A DNA stretch of 64,000 nucleotides from Roseiflexus castenholzii DSM 13941 (GTDB taxonomy: Bacteria > Chloroflexota > Chloroflexia > Chloroflexales > Roseiflexaceae). The notes under the pieces are model-generated. The model did not search any database and was not told where the DNA came from. It was given only the letters and a program-made list of their open reading frames with translations. Position 1 is the first letter of the stretch, and every line of letters starts with the position of its first letter. The DNA lies in the NCBI RefSeq assembly GCF_000017805.1, contig NC_009767.1:4381001-4445000 (forward strand), in the 5' to 3' direction. Position numbers and translations under genes: made by a program. Below, one piece after another: positions 27,234 to 36,785 of the stretch.

Positions 27234-27437
27234 ATGGTTGACCCGGAAACAAAGGTAGGTGACATTCTCAAGCGAAAATTGGGACGTATCAAATGGGCGA
27301 CACTCGAACCGGGCTCACCATCCTGGAAAGAGATTGCGAAGTTGACCTGGCGCGAGATTGAGGAGGGTGTGCGTCAGGGTAAACCCGGCTTCAGCACCAT
27401 CCACAAACTCCTGACAGATCGGAGGTTTGATCGATGA
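27234..27437 (+). CDS. Orphan toxin-tip-like small protein (polymorphic toxin type 17-like, tentative)
   Basis: 67 residues: KVGDILKRKLGRIKWA, PGSPSW, LTWREIEEGVRQGKPGF and IHKLLTDRRF. From memory this pattern resembles the C-terminal domain of polymorphic toxins annotated as type 17 (predicted RNases), but here it stands alone with no secretion or repeat domain. It overlaps the next gene by four bases (27434-27437), as expected for a toxin/immunity pair. It may be a leftover toxin tip or a free toxin-like protein. Family assignment is not verified. Confidence 0.5.
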   Translation: MVDPETKVGDILKRKLGRIKWATLEPGSPSWKEIAKLTWREIEEGVRQGKPGFSTIHKLLTDRRFDR

Positions 27438-27691
27438 CTGCATTGGCTCAAACTGCTCTAGGTAAGCTGCTGGAGTTTCTTGACAGGCTTGAGGATGCAA
27501 AGATTGACTACAGACTGGCGCATATACGCGACTCGATTATGGTCGAAATGGTTGTGCCTGGCGAGCGCTGGGAAGTGGAGTTTTTCGAGAACGGGCAGAT
27601 CGCTATTGAGCGCTTTGTCAGCACATATGTACAGAACATTGATGAGCATATGCTTAGTAAACTGATTGAGGAATACTGCCGTGATGAGTAA
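27434..27691 (+). CDS. Small acidic protein, candidate immunity partner
   Basis: 85 residues, acidic, with the pattern LLEFLDRLEDAKIDYRLAHIRDSIMVEM, then VPGERWEVEFFENGQIAIERF. It shares four bases with the upstream toxin-like gene. The pattern is familiar as a small protein encoded next to type 17-like toxin tips, which suggests an immunity role (inference). No membrane segment. A neighbouring antitoxin of another kind cannot be excluded. Confidence 0.5.
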   Translation: MTALAQTALGKLLEFLDRLEDAKIDYRLAHIRDSIMVEMVVPGERWEVEFFENGQIAIERFVSTYVQNIDEHMLSKLIEEYCRDE

Positions 27692-27934
27692 TCTTTGATC
27701 TGCTGCTGTTCGATCTTCGTGCGTATGTGATAGGGAACAACAGGCGTATACATCTCACTCGTAGGTTTGCCCTGACGGAAGACTCTGAACATCTCACAGC
27801 ACCGCTGCGTCTCAAGATCAGTAACGTCTCTCCGGACGAGCAACGATGCTCACGTTTCCAGCGAAGCGACTGTTGGGCGCGATGATCCGCTCTTGTGCGG
27901 CTGGTCATCCTCACGTTCTTCTGGAGGCGCACTG

Positions 27935-28804
27935 ATGACCCCAGCCACGATAGGACGCTGTCAGGTCCTTGGCGAAATCGGGCGTGGCGGTATGGCGACG
28001 GTGTACCGCGCCTACGACCGCGAAGCCGACCGCGAAGTGGTGATCAAAGTCCTGCCGCGCGAACTGCTGCACGACCCCACTTTCCGCGCCCGCTTCCAGC
28101 GCGAGATCAAAGCAGTCACCGCGCTGGAGCACCCCGCGATTGTGCCGCTCTATGACTCCGGTGAGGATGCCGGGCAGCCGTTTATGGTCATGCGCCTGAT
28201 GACCGGCGGCTCGCTGGCGGATCGGCTCAGACACGGACCGCTGACCCTCGCACAGGCGGCACGGATTATCAGCCATCTGGCAACCGCCCTCGACGCAGCG
28301 CACGTCGCCGGATCGATCCACCGCGACATCAAGCCCGACAACGTGCTCTTTGACCACACTGACCAGCCGTATCTCGCCGATTTCGGCATCGTCAGCGTGA
28401 TGCAGACCGCCACCATCCTAACGCGCAGCGGCGTGATCGGCACGCCGGAGTACATGGCACCGGAACTGACCCGGCCCGGCGGGCTCTCGCCGCTGATGGA
28501 CGTGTATGCACTGGGGGCGATGCTGTTCGAGATGCTGAGCGGGCGACCGCCATACCACGCCGATACGCCGATTGGCGCGCTGATTGCGCACGTGACCGAG
28601 CCGATCCCGGATGTGCGGATGCTGCAACCCGCGTTGCCTGCTGACATCCAGCGCGTCCTCGAGCAGGCGCTGGCGAAGGACCCGCAGGAACGCTACCAGT
28701 CGGCAGGCGCGCTGGCGGGTGACCTGGCGGCCGTCGCGGCGAATACGTCCCTGCCGACGCTCAAGGTAGCGGTGTCCGTTGCACAGGTGACCGTCACCCT
28801 CTAA
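27935..28804 (+). CDS. Minimal Ser/Thr protein kinase
   Basis: 289 residues from ATG 27935 (GGAGG upstream), almost only a Hanks-type kinase domain. Glycine-rich loop GEIGRGGMATVY (13-24), Lys38 in VVIKVL, catalytic HRDIKPDN (129-136), DFG (149-151), and activation segment GVIGTPEYMAPE. There is no transmembrane helix, PASTA or other sensor domain, unlike most bacterial homologues, so it should be soluble and needs a separate signal input. Its stop codon TAA merges with the first bases of a MITE-like repeat. Confidence 0.93.
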   Translation: MTPATIGRCQVLGEIGRGGMATVYRAYDREADREVVIKVLPRELLHDPTFRARFQREIKAVTALEHPAIVPLYDSGEDAGQPFMVMRLMTGGSLADRLRHGPLTLAQAARIISHLATALDAAHVAGSIHRDIKPDNVLFDHTDQPYLADFGIVSVMQTATILTRSGVIGTPEYMAPELTRPGGLSPLMDVYALGAMLFEMLSGRPPYHADTPIGALIAHVTEPIPDVRMLQPALPADIQRVLEQALAKDPQERYQSAGALAGDLAAVAANTSLPTLKVAVSVAQVTVTL

Positions 28805-28954
28805 TACCAATGACGATTGACGATGCCGCATGCGTGTCATTCCGAGCCCTTCGCTTCGCTCAGGGTAAACGCAGCGAGGAATCTGAGCGGGTCGCGCACG
28901 ACCCCCCGCGCTGCTCGGGGTGACCATGCCGGATGTTCACAGGGAATTGGTATA
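28804..28954 (+). repeat. 150-bp MITE-like element, copy 1
   Basis: Starts ATACCAATGACGATTG and ends AATTGGTATAAC. The interior has GTCATTCCGAGCCCTTCGC and further short hairpins. It begins at the kinase stop codon. Other copies: 47529-47682 (reversed) and 53324-53473. Confidence 0.85.
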
Positions 28955-28965
28955 ACGGGGATTCC

Positions 28966-29000
28966 TGGTTCTTGGTTCTTGGTTCTTGGTTCTCGGTTCC
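28966..29000. repeat. Heptamer repeat TGGTTCT
   Basis: Four TGGTTCT units followed by CGGTTCC, reaching to the end of nuoN. Confidence 0.8.
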
Positions 29001-29001
29001 C

Positions 29002-30480
29002 CTAACCCCCTAACACCACCCGCTGCACCAGGTCAATCGCAGGCGTTGGGAGAAAGCCCAGGATCAGCACACCGAGCGTTGCGAGCGCAAGACCTGCCCG
29101 CAGGGCGCGGTCCATAGGCAAGGGCACCTCGCGCGCCGGTTCCGCCATGAACATCTGCGCCACAATGCGGAGATAGTAGAATGCCGCAATTGCGGCAACA
29201 ATGACCCCAATGACTGTGATCCAGCCCATGCCCGACAGCCAGGCGGCAGTGAACACATAGAACTTCCCCCAGAAACCACCGGTCGGCGGGACGCCAGCCA
29301 GCGAGAGCATACAAACTGCCATGGCGACCGCCAGCCAGGGACGCCGACTCCACAACCCTGCCAGATCGCTCATATCCCAGGCTGCTTCGCCGCGATGTTC
29401 GAGAGCGATCAATACGCCAAACGCTCCGAGATTAGTAAAGGTGTATGCAATCAGGTACAGAAGAACGCCTTCAACGCCGCGTTGCCCGGCAATGCCACCC
29501 GGCGCGCCGGCGGCAATCACGCCGAACAGGATGTACCCGGCGTGACCGATGCTCGAATACGCCAGCATGCGCTTGACGTTGCGTTGCGTCAGCGCACCGA
29601 TATTCCCGACCGCCAGTGTTGCAATCGCCAGCACCGCCAGCACCGGCGCCCAGATCTGCCACTCGCCCGCCAGCGCCTCGACCAGGAACCGCAGGAGCGC
29701 CGCAAACCCTGCTGCCTTGCTACCGACCGAGAGCAGCCCGGCTATCGGCGTCGGTGCGCCTTCATAGACATCCGGCGCCCACATATGGAATGGCGCCATT
29801 GCAACCTTGTAGCCAAAACCAACGACGACCAGTGCCGCACCCGCCAGCAGATAGATGCGTTCTTCGAGAGTCAACGTCTGTTGTGCCAGCGTCTCACCAA
29901 TGGCGCGCAGATTCATGCTGCCGGTCGCTCCATACAGCAGAGCAATGCCAAACACGACGAACCCGCCCGCGAATGCGCCGATCAGCAGATATTTCATCCC
30001 TGCTTCTTCCGAAGCGTTGCGCGGATAGGCGAAGCCGGTCAGCACATACAGCACAATTGACAGCAGTTCCAGACCCAGAAAGAGAATGATCAGGTCCGCG
30101 CCCTGCGCCAGCAACATCATGCCACCGGTGGCGAACAGCACCAGCACGTAATACTCGCTTCGCTCGATTCCCTGGCGTGGCAGATAGTCGAGCGACAGCA
30201 CCATGGTTATGGCAGCCGCTGCCAGAAACAACCAGTTCAGCGTCAGGCTATAGGAGTCTAGCCGCAGCATGCCGCTGAAGGTCTCGGCGTTGACGCCCCA
30301 CAGCGGAATACCAACTGCCGCAGCAACCATCGCGCCCACCATCGCCAGATACCCGACGATCCGGGTACGTGAACGTGGCACAAACAAGGCAATGACCAGC
30401 AACACCGACGCCCAGCCAAAGATGATGCTGAGTTGCGTCGCCACGCGCCAGTCAACAGGAGGAATCACGATTTCGGTCAT
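29002..30480 (-). CDS. nuoN: NADH-quinone oxidoreductase subunit N
   Basis: Membrane antiporter-like subunit of complex I. From ATG 30480 it has 492 residues and about 14 hydrophobic helices. Conserved blocks: LGLELLSIVLYVLTGF, the Lys in GFGYKVAMAPFHMWAPDVYEGAP, and NVKRMLAYSSIGHAGY. In-frame TTG 30516 (overlapping the nuoM stop) and ATG 30498 are alternatives. It is the last gene of the nuo operon. Confidence 0.96.
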   Translation of the reverse strand: MTEIVIPPVDWRVATQLSIIFGWASVLLVIALFVPRSRTRIVGYLAMVGAMVAAAVGIPLWGVNAETFSGMLRLDSYSLTLNWLFLAAAAITMVLSLDYLPRQGIERSEYYVLVLFATGGMMLLAQGADLIILFLGLELLSIVLYVLTGFAYPRNASEEAGMKYLLIGAFAGGFVVFGIALLYGATGSMNLRAIGETLAQQTLTLEERIYLLAGAALVVVGFGYKVAMAPFHMWAPDVYEGAPTPIAGLLSVGSKAAGFAALLRFLVEALAGEWQIWAPVLAVLAIATLAVGNIGALTQRNVKRMLAYSSIGHAGYILFGVIAAGAPGGIAGQRGVEGVLLYLIAYTFTNLGAFGVLIALEHRGEAAWDMSDLAGLWSRRPWLAVAMAVCMLSLAGVPPTGGFWGKFYVFTAAWLSGMGWITVIGVIVAAIAAFYYLRIVAQMFMAEPAREVPLPMDRALRAGLALATLGVLILGFLPTPAIDLVQRVVLGG

Positions 30481-30512
30481 CTGTGTGTCATTCCACATTA
30501 CATGGGCAACGT

Positions 30513-32036
30513 TCAACGACCTGCCAGAAACGGCAGCGTTCCCTGCGCGATCTGCGTCACCGACTGCTGCATCGGTCCAAACAGCAGATTGGGATACAGC
30601 CCAAACACCACCACCGGCGTTGCCAGAACAATCAACAACGCCAGTTCACGCGGTCGCACGTCGGGCGCCTGCGCCAGTTCCGGCGGGGTATCGCCCATAA
30701 ACGCTGTTCGATACATATGCAACAGGTAGACCGCCGCCAGCACGACACCCAGAATCGCAGGCAACGCATAGCGCCAGCCAAGCCCCGGAGAACGCCACGA
30801 ACCTTGCAGCACGACGAATTCGCTGATGAAGCCATTCAATCCCGGCAGACCGATTGACCCAAGCACCAACAGGAAGGTCAGGCTGCCAAGCCATGGGGTT
30901 GTCTTCCACAACCCGCCAAACGATTTCAGTTCCCGCGAGCCGCGTCGCGCTGCCAGCATCCCCACCACCAGAAACAATGCGCCGGTTGTCAGCGCACTAT
31001 TGACCATATGTGCCACCGCACCCGCAATTCCCTGCACATTCAGCGCAAAAATGCCCAGCACGATCAACCCCAGATGGCTGACCGACGCATATGCCAGCAG
31101 ACGCTTCATATCAGTCTGCTGATACGCAATCCATGCCGCATACAGAATACCAATAACTGCCAGCACGCCGACCGCCGGCGCAGCCCAGGCAGCGGTTGCC
31201 GGGAAAAATTGCACATTGTAGCGGATCAACCCATAGGCGCCGATCTTGATCAGCAACCCGATCACATCGACCACGCCCGACGACGGCGCCTCGGCGTGCG
31301 CCGTCGTCATCCAGGTATGGAAGGGCCAGATCGGCGCCTTGACCGCAAAGCCGATAAAGAACAGCCCGAAGAGAAGCCTTTCCGCGCCCGCATCGAGTCG
31401 CAGCGTACCGAGTTGCAGACTTGCCAGAATTGTCGCCGTGTCGAAGGTATAGACGCCGGTCGCCTGCCCGTGGAGCAGGTACAGTCCAATCATCCCCAGC
31501 AGGAGAAAGACCGAACCGCTGAAGGTGTAGGCAAAGAACTTGACTGCGGCGTAACGCCGTTCTGCACCGCCCCAGATGCCGATCAGCAACGCCGTGGGAA
31601 TCAGCGTGAACTCGAAGAAGACATAGAAGAGCAACATGTCCTGCGCCGTGAAGACGCCAAACAAACCGCTCGCCAGGAGGAGAACCAGCGCATGGAACGC
31701 GCGCTCCTGGCGCTCGACCGTTCCCCAACTGGCTACCAGCGCCACCGGCGTCACGAGCGCGGTCAACAACACCAGCCACAGACTGATGCCATCGACCGAG
31801 ACAGTATAACTGATGCCCCAGGATGGCACCCATGCCACACTTTCGACCATTTGAAAACCGGCGCGCGCAGGGTCGAAGAGGAACGCCACCCCTAACGCGG
31901 CAGCCAGCGCCAGCAGAGAAGCGCCCAGCGACACACCACGCTGCGCAGCGACGTTTTCGCGCGGCAACGCCAGCACCGTCAGCGCCCCCAACGCCGGCAA
32001 CCAGATTGTGATTGATACCAGCGGCAAACTGTTCAT
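30513..32036 (-). CDS. nuoM: NADH-quinone oxidoreductase subunit M
   Basis: 507 residues, antiporter-like proton-pumping subunit. Visible: FFEFTLIPTALLIGIWG with the conserved Glu, KAPIWPFHTWMTTAHAEAPSSGVV with Lys and His residues, and DMKRLLAYASVSHLG. It starts five bases after nuoL ends. Confidence 0.97.
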   Translation of the reverse strand: MNSLPLVSITIWLPALGALTVLALPRENVAAQRGVSLGASLLALAAALGVAFLFDPARAGFQMVESVAWVPSWGISYTVSVDGISLWLVLLTALVTPVALVASWGTVERQERAFHALVLLLASGLFGVFTAQDMLLFYVFFEFTLIPTALLIGIWGGAERRYAAVKFFAYTFSGSVFLLLGMIGLYLLHGQATGVYTFDTATILASLQLGTLRLDAGAERLLFGLFFIGFAVKAPIWPFHTWMTTAHAEAPSSGVVDVIGLLIKIGAYGLIRYNVQFFPATAAWAAPAVGVLAVIGILYAAWIAYQQTDMKRLLAYASVSHLGLIVLGIFALNVQGIAGAVAHMVNSALTTGALFLVVGMLAARRGSRELKSFGGLWKTTPWLGSLTFLLVLGSIGLPGLNGFISEFVVLQGSWRSPGLGWRYALPAILGVVLAAVYLLHMYRTAFMGDTPPELAQAPDVRPRELALLIVLATPVVVFGLYPNLLFGPMQQSVTQIAQGTLPFLAGR

Positions 32037-32041
32037 GGATA

Positions 32042-34006
32042 CTAACCGCGCAATGCGAAGAATGCGACCACAATGATCACGCCCACCAAAAACATCAGAG
32101 CGTATGTGCGAACATACCCGGTCTGCACGAGACGCAAGCCCTGCGCCAACCGCATCAGTCCGCGCGCTGTGCCACCGACCAGGACGCCATCAATACCCTC
32201 GCGATCAACCACCTGGCTGAGGAACACCGACGCTGTACGATAGGGACGGACGAAAACCCGCTGGTAGAGCCAGTCGAGACCCCAGCCAATCTCCATGCCA
32301 CGCCACAGATCGCCGAGATACCGGAATGCCGGATCGTCCTTACCAATACGGATGCGCGGCTCCAGGTCGCGCGCATAGGTTTTCCAGCCCAGGTACCCGG
32401 CGCCGGCGCTCACCAGCGTCGTGATCGTTGCAAGAATCCCCATGCCGAACGTATAGATAACCTCCGGTTCCTGGAGCACCGGACGCAGATAACTGTTCAG
32501 CCAGTGCAATCCAGGGAAATTGATCAACCCGCCAATAACGGCGCCGCCTGCCAGCGCAACCATGGGCCAGCGCATCATGGCGCCGCTCTCGTGCGCGTGC
32601 ATCGCCGGATCACGTGGCCGCCCGAAAAAGACCATGCCGATCTGACGACCCATATAGAACGCCGTGACTGCCGAGGTCAGAATCAGAATGATCGCTGCCA
32701 GCGGACTGCGCGCATCGAACCAGGCGTGAGCGATGATTTCGTCTTTGCTCCAGAACCCTGCCAGCGGAAAGATACCGCTCAACGCCAGCGCGCCGATCAG
32801 GTAGAGGCGAAAGGTCATCGGCAGATTATCGCGCAACCCCCCCATGCGCCGCATATCCTGGTGCCCGCCGATGCCGTGGATCACCGAACCGGCTGCCAGA
32901 AAGAGCAGCGCCTTGAACAGACCGTGGGTGAGCAGATGATACATACCCGCAACATACGCCCCCATCCCCACGGCAGCGACCATATAGCCAAGTTGCGAGA
33001 CGGTCGAATACGCCAGCACGCGCTTGATATCGAGCTGCGCCACGGCTGCTGTTGCGCCGATGAACGCAGTCATCACACCGATCACCAGCACCCACGGCGC
33101 CGCCGACGCCGGTTGGTCGAACAACGTATGATTGCGCACGATCAGGTAAACCCCGGATGTCACCATAGTCGCCGCATGGATCAACGCCGACACCGGCGTA
33201 GGACCCGCCATTGCATCGGGCAACCAGGTGAAGAGCGGCAATTGCGCCGATTTCCCCGCCACAGCAACCAGCATCAGCAGGGTGATCCCCGCAATGAGCG
33301 GCAACTGCCCGAATGCGCCAAGATCGACGGTCTCACCTGCAATGATGATCGCCTGATCCAGATAGCCGCCGATGCCAAGCTGCGGATTATCGTAGAACGA
33401 CAGCGTGCCGACATTGGTAACAATGGCGAACAGCGCCGCCAGCATCGCCGCGTCGCCGACGCGGTTGACCACAAAGGCTTTCACGGCTGCGTCAGAGGGG
33501 TTGATGCCTGGCGGCACGGTGCGGCGGTCGAAATAGTGCCCGATGAGGAGGAACGAACACAAGCCAACGCCTTCCCAACCGAGGAACAGCAGCAACAGAT
33601 TGTCCGCCATCACCAGCATCAGCATGGCAAAGACGAACAGATTCATAAAAGCGAAGAACCGGACCGGGCGCACATCGCCGTGCATGTAGCCGATGGAATA
33701 GATGTGGATCAGCCCGCCGACGCCGGTGATCAGCAGCGCCATCACCGCAGTGAGCGGGTCGAAGAGCAACCCGAACGCGACGCGAAAATCCGCTATGCTG
33801 ATCCATTCCCACAGCGTCCAGGTCAACCGTTTGGCGTCGGCAGGCGCGCTTTCGAGCAGTGCCATCGCCACGATTGTCGCAACAAATGACAATCCCACCA
33901 TGGCGGCGGCAAGCATGCCGGCATCACGCTCCCGGCGCACCATCAGCATGTTGAGCAGAAAACCAAGGAGAGGAAACGCAGGTATCAGCCAGATAATCCA
34001 GTTCAT
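32042..34006 (-). CDS. nuoL: NADH-quinone oxidoreductase subunit L
   Basis: 654 residues from ATG 34006 (MNWIIWLIPAFPLLGFLLN). An eight-codon upstream extension in frame is less family-like. It is the largest antiporter-like subunit, with the C-terminal lateral helix expected in the last ~120 residues. Blocks: GWEGVGLCSFLLIGHYF, KSAQLPLFTWLPDAMAGPTPVSALIHAATMVTSGVY and DIKRVLAYSTVSQLGYM. Confidence 0.97.
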   Translation of the reverse strand: MNWIIWLIPAFPLLGFLLNMLMVRRERDAGMLAAAMVGLSFVATIVAMALLESAPADAKRLTWTLWEWISIADFRVAFGLLFDPLTAVMALLITGVGGLIHIYSIGYMHGDVRPVRFFAFMNLFVFAMLMLVMADNLLLLFLGWEGVGLCSFLLIGHYFDRRTVPPGINPSDAAVKAFVVNRVGDAAMLAALFAIVTNVGTLSFYDNPQLGIGGYLDQAIIIAGETVDLGAFGQLPLIAGITLLMLVAVAGKSAQLPLFTWLPDAMAGPTPVSALIHAATMVTSGVYLIVRNHTLFDQPASAAPWVLVIGVMTAFIGATAAVAQLDIKRVLAYSTVSQLGYMVAAVGMGAYVAGMYHLLTHGLFKALLFLAAGSVIHGIGGHQDMRRMGGLRDNLPMTFRLYLIGALALSGIFPLAGFWSKDEIIAHAWFDARSPLAAIILILTSAVTAFYMGRQIGMVFFGRPRDPAMHAHESGAMMRWPMVALAGGAVIGGLINFPGLHWLNSYLRPVLQEPEVIYTFGMGILATITTLVSAGAGYLGWKTYARDLEPRIRIGKDDPAFRYLGDLWRGMEIGWGLDWLYQRVFVRPYRTASVFLSQVVDREGIDGVLVGGTARGLMRLAQGLRLVQTGYVRTYALMFLVGVIIVVAFFALRG

Positions 34007-34074
34007 TGCGGAATGTATCCTGTCAGGCAAGAGGCGAGAGGCTTAGCGTTTCGCGCTCGCGCCTGTGCGCTTAT

Positions 34075-34377
34075 TCACCCTCTCAATGCGTTGATTTCAT
34101 CAACATCGGTGGTATGTTTCGTGCGAAAGATCGCCACCAACAGCGCCAGCCCAACCGCGACCTCCGCAGCCGCCACCACAATAACGAAAAAGACGACGAT
34201 CTGCCCGGCGACGTCCTGCCGCGCCATGGCGAAAGTCACCAGCGCCAGGTTGGCCGAGTTCAACATCAACTCGACCGACATGAACAGAACCAGCGCATTA
34301 CGCCGCGTGATGACGCCGACCACGCCAAGCGTGAAGAGCAATGCGCTCAGCAGAATATAGTAACTCGTTGGCACCAT
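34075..34377 (-). CDS. nuoK: NADH-quinone oxidoreductase subunit K
   Basis: 100 residues from ATG 34377 (MVPTSYYILLSALLF), the usual NuoK length. The frame is open 35 codons upstream without family-like sequence. Three membrane helices, with the conserved Glu in MSVELMLNSANLA and a second in VVAAAEVAVGLALL. A 170-bp gap separates it from nuoJ. Confidence 0.96.
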   Translation of the reverse strand: MVPTSYYILLSALLFTLGVVGVITRRNALVLFMSVELMLNSANLALVTFAMARQDVAGQIVVFFVIVVAAAEVAVGLALLVAIFRTKHTTDVDEINALRG

Positions 34378-34547
34378 AGAGCATTTCGACGTAGCATCAG
34401 GCGATACGTGCAGTCCACCATACGTTTGTTTCGAGGAGACGTCGCACTTCGCCCGGTTGCCATACCAGAACGCCGGACACAACCCGGATCGTATGATAGG
34501 CTGTCAAGCATCATGAACACCCGGATTGCTTCGCTAACCCCTGACCC
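34378..34547. other. Gap between nuoJ and nuoK
   Basis: 170 bases with no gene. It ends next to nuoJ with a short heptad run (CTAACCC CTGACCC CTATTCC) near 34538-34558. A TTGACA exists on the minus strand (34503-34508), but no -10 follows at the right distance. Confidence 0.5.
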
Positions 34548-35060
34548 CTATTCCCTGCTCTCCGCATGATTGCCCGACATATGCAGCACCACGACCCCAA
34601 CAATCGCCGCAAGCAGCAGAAACGCTGTAATCTCAAACGGCAGCAGATACGTTGTGAAGAGCGTCTCGGCAATGCGTTCGGGTGCGGCAAACTGCTGATC
34701 CGCCACCATCGCCCCAGATGCCGGGCCACGCAGTACAATGTAACCGATCAATCCAAGCAGAATCGCTGCAAGCGTCAGTCCCAGAGGCCGCTGCCAGGCA
34801 AACCGTTCGCGCGTATCCTCCGCGCGCTCGGCGCCAAGCAACATCACCACAAAGAGGAACAGCACAATAATCGCGCCAGCATACACAATCAACTGAATCA
34901 CGAAGAGGAATGGCGCGTACAACAGCACATAGAGCACCGAAATAGCAACGAAGTTGATCAACAAAAAGATGGCGCTATGAATGGCATTCGGGCTGAGCAG
35001 CATTGCAACCGCGCCCACAATGGCCACAGCAGCCGTGATCAGGAAAATAATAAGTTCCAT
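34548..35060 (-). CDS. nuoJ: NADH-quinone oxidoreductase subunit J
   Basis: 170 residues from ATG 35060 (MELIIFLITAAVAIVGAVAMLL). Five hydrophobic helices. The conserved third-helix block QLIVYAGAIIVLFLFVVMLLG has the pi-bulge region typical of NuoJ. The start lies inside the end of nuoI (overlap 35074 or none depending on start choice). Confidence 0.96.
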   Translation of the reverse strand: MELIIFLITAAVAIVGAVAMLLSPNAIHSAIFLLINFVAISVLYVLLYAPFLFVIQLIVYAGAIIVLFLFVVMLLGAERAEDTRERFAWQRPLGLTLAAILLGLIGYIVLRGPASGAMVADQQFAAPERIAETLFTTYLLPFEITAFLLLAAIVGVVVLHMSGNHAESRE

Positions 35061-35073
35061 GGCTGCCTCGTCA

Positions 35074-35571
35074 CTACAGATCAATCTGCGCAGGCGGACT
35101 CGGGCGGCGGTTCAGTTGTTCCAGGATCGGCGGAATCTCGCCGTGCCCCTTATCGGGAGGGACCAGGAGATCGTCTTTGGTGAGGATCGAACTCCGGCGA
35201 TCATAGAACGAAAGTTCATACTGATGTTCGAGCACAATCGCATTGGTCGGGCACGCATCTTCGCAATACCCACAGAAAATGCAGCGCAGCATGTTGATTT
35301 CATAGCGCGCTGCGTACCGTTCGCCTGGCGAATTCGGCGCCGCCGGATCGTTCTCCGCAGGCACGACCAGGATGGCGTCCGCCGGGCAGGCTGCTGCGCA
35401 CAACGAACAGCCGATGCAGCGCTCCATGCCATTGGCGAAGCGCTTCAGTTGATGCCGTCCACGAAAGCGCTCACGCACCGGACGCTTGACTTCCGGGTAT
35501 TCGACGGTTACCGGCTTGCGAAACAGGTAGCGGAGCGTTGTGCCAAGACCTTTGAACAGGGCGCCGATCAT
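35074..35571 (-). CDS. nuoI: NADH-quinone oxidoreductase subunit I
   Basis: 165 residues. It carries two 4Fe-4S clusters (N6a and N6b): CIGCSLCAAACP at 52-63 and CIFCGYCEDACP at about 97-108. This passes electrons from the NuoG arm to the quinone site. The N-terminal basic helix (LRYLFRKPVTVEYP) docks on the membrane in characterised enzymes. Confidence 0.97.
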   Translation of the reverse strand: MIGALFKGLGTTLRYLFRKPVTVEYPEVKRPVRERFRGRHQLKRFANGMERCIGCSLCAAACPADAILVVPAENDPAAPNSPGERYAARYEINMLRCIFCGYCEDACPTNAIVLEHQYELSFYDRRSSILTKDDLLVPPDKGHGEIPPILEQLNRRPSPPAQIDL

Positions 35572-35612
35572 AGTGCGTCTCTCACTTCACGTACACCTTC
35601 CAACTCGGAGTA

Positions 35613-36785
35613 TCAGGCGCTGATCTCCACCAGTTTCACCGTGCGCTTTTCCTTCCCCGGTCTGCCGACGATTGCCGCAACTGCCAGAATCATGATACCG
35701 GCGACCAGACCAATGATAGCGGTGAGGACAGGGGCATCCGGCAGCAGAACGTTCAGCACAGCAGTGATAGCGACATTGATGAGCGCAAGGGGCAGCAACA
35801 CCTTCCAGCCCAGGTTCATCAACTGATCGTAGCGCACCCGCGGCAACGTGGCGCGGATCCAGACCGAAACGAACGACAGCAACAACACTTTGAGCAAGAA
35901 TGCGCCGAGCGACGTCAATCCGAGCACGGCATTGCCGACGGCAGCGCCATACTGTTGCGTCACCGCCTGCGTCAACGTCTGCAAGCCGGGGAAATGCCAG
36001 CCTCCCAGAAAGAGCGTCACGGCAATCGCATTCATCGCCACCAGTTTGACATACTCCGACATAAAGAACAGCGCGAATTTCATCGAACTGTACTCGGTGT
36101 TGTACCCACCGACGAGTTCCTGCTCGGCTTCGACCAGGTCGAACGGCGCGCGCACCACTTCAGCGGTGGCGGCGATGATGAACACGACAAACCCCAGAAA
36201 CTGCGGCACAATGTTCCACATCTGTGTTTGCCGCTCGACGATCTCGGCGGTGCTGAAACTTTGCGCCTGCATCACCGCACCCAAAACGGTCAATCCCAGC
36301 GCAAGTTCATAGGAGATGACCTGCGCCGATGCGCGAATGCCGCCAAGCATCGAATATTTGTTGTTCGACGCCCATCCCGCAATAGCAATGCCATATACGC
36401 CGACCGACGTCACTGCCAGCAGGTAGAGAACACCAACATTAATCTCGGCGAGTTGCAACCAGTTGTCGCCCTCCCCATCGGGCCACATGCCAACCGGAAT
36501 GGTCGCCCAGATGATAATCGCAGGAATAAGCGCAAACGCTGGCGACACCAGATAAACCCAGCGATCCGCCAGCAACGGCGTCACATCCTCCTTAAAGAAC
36601 AGTTTAACCGCATCGGCGAGCGGTTGCAGAAACCCTCCCGGTCCGGCGCGATTTGGCCCGACCCGATTTTGCAGGCGCGCCAGCGTGCGCCGCTCGAACA
36701 GCGTGAAGTAAGCGAAAATGGTTGTCGCCGCCAGCGACAGGACGATGCACTTGACGACGAGAATAACGAGATCGATCCAGGTCAT
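35613..36785 (-). CDS. nuoH: NADH-quinone oxidoreductase subunit H
   Basis: 390 residues, membrane subunit next to the quinone channel. Conserved: ERRTLARLQNRVGPNRAGPGGFLQPLADAVKL, the Glu-rich loop DLVEAEQELVGGYNTEYSSMKFA, and VRYDQLMNLGWKVLLP. It overlaps nuoG by four bases (36782-36785). Confidence 0.97.
   Translation of the reverse strand: MTWIDLVILVVKCIVLSLAATTIFAYFTLFERRTLARLQNRVGPNRAGPGGFLQPLADAVKLFFKEDVTPLLADRWVYLVSPAFALIPAIIIWATIPVGMWPDGEGDNWLQLAEINVGVLYLLAVTSVGVYGIAIAGWASNNKYSMLGGIRASAQVISYELALGLTVLGAVMQAQSFSTAEIVERQTQMWNIVPQFLGFVVFIIAATAEVVRAPFDLVEAEQELVGGYNTEYSSMKFALFFMSEYVKLVAMNAIAVTLFLGGWHFPGLQTLTQAVTQQYGAAVGNAVLGLTSLGAFLLKVLLLSFVSVWIRATLPRVRYDQLMNLGWKVLLPLALINVAITAVLNVLLPDAPVLTAIIGLVAGIMILAVAAIVGRPGKEKRTVKLVEISA

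Noticed and set aside
27508..27932. Minus-strand open frames between the immunity-like gene and the kinase.
   Set aside because: No recognisable motif or ribosome-binding site, and partly antisense to the 85-residue gene. The 243-bp gap is left as non-coding with nothing recognised.
28817..29005. Small ORF reading ACHSEPFASLRVNAARNL (also in the repeats at 47408-47665 and 53336-53641).
   Set aside because: It is the translation of the 150-bp MITE-like element, often mis-annotated as hypothetical protein.
34480..34520. Promoter for nuoK from TTGACA on the minus strand.
   Set aside because: No acceptable -10 at 16-18 nt.
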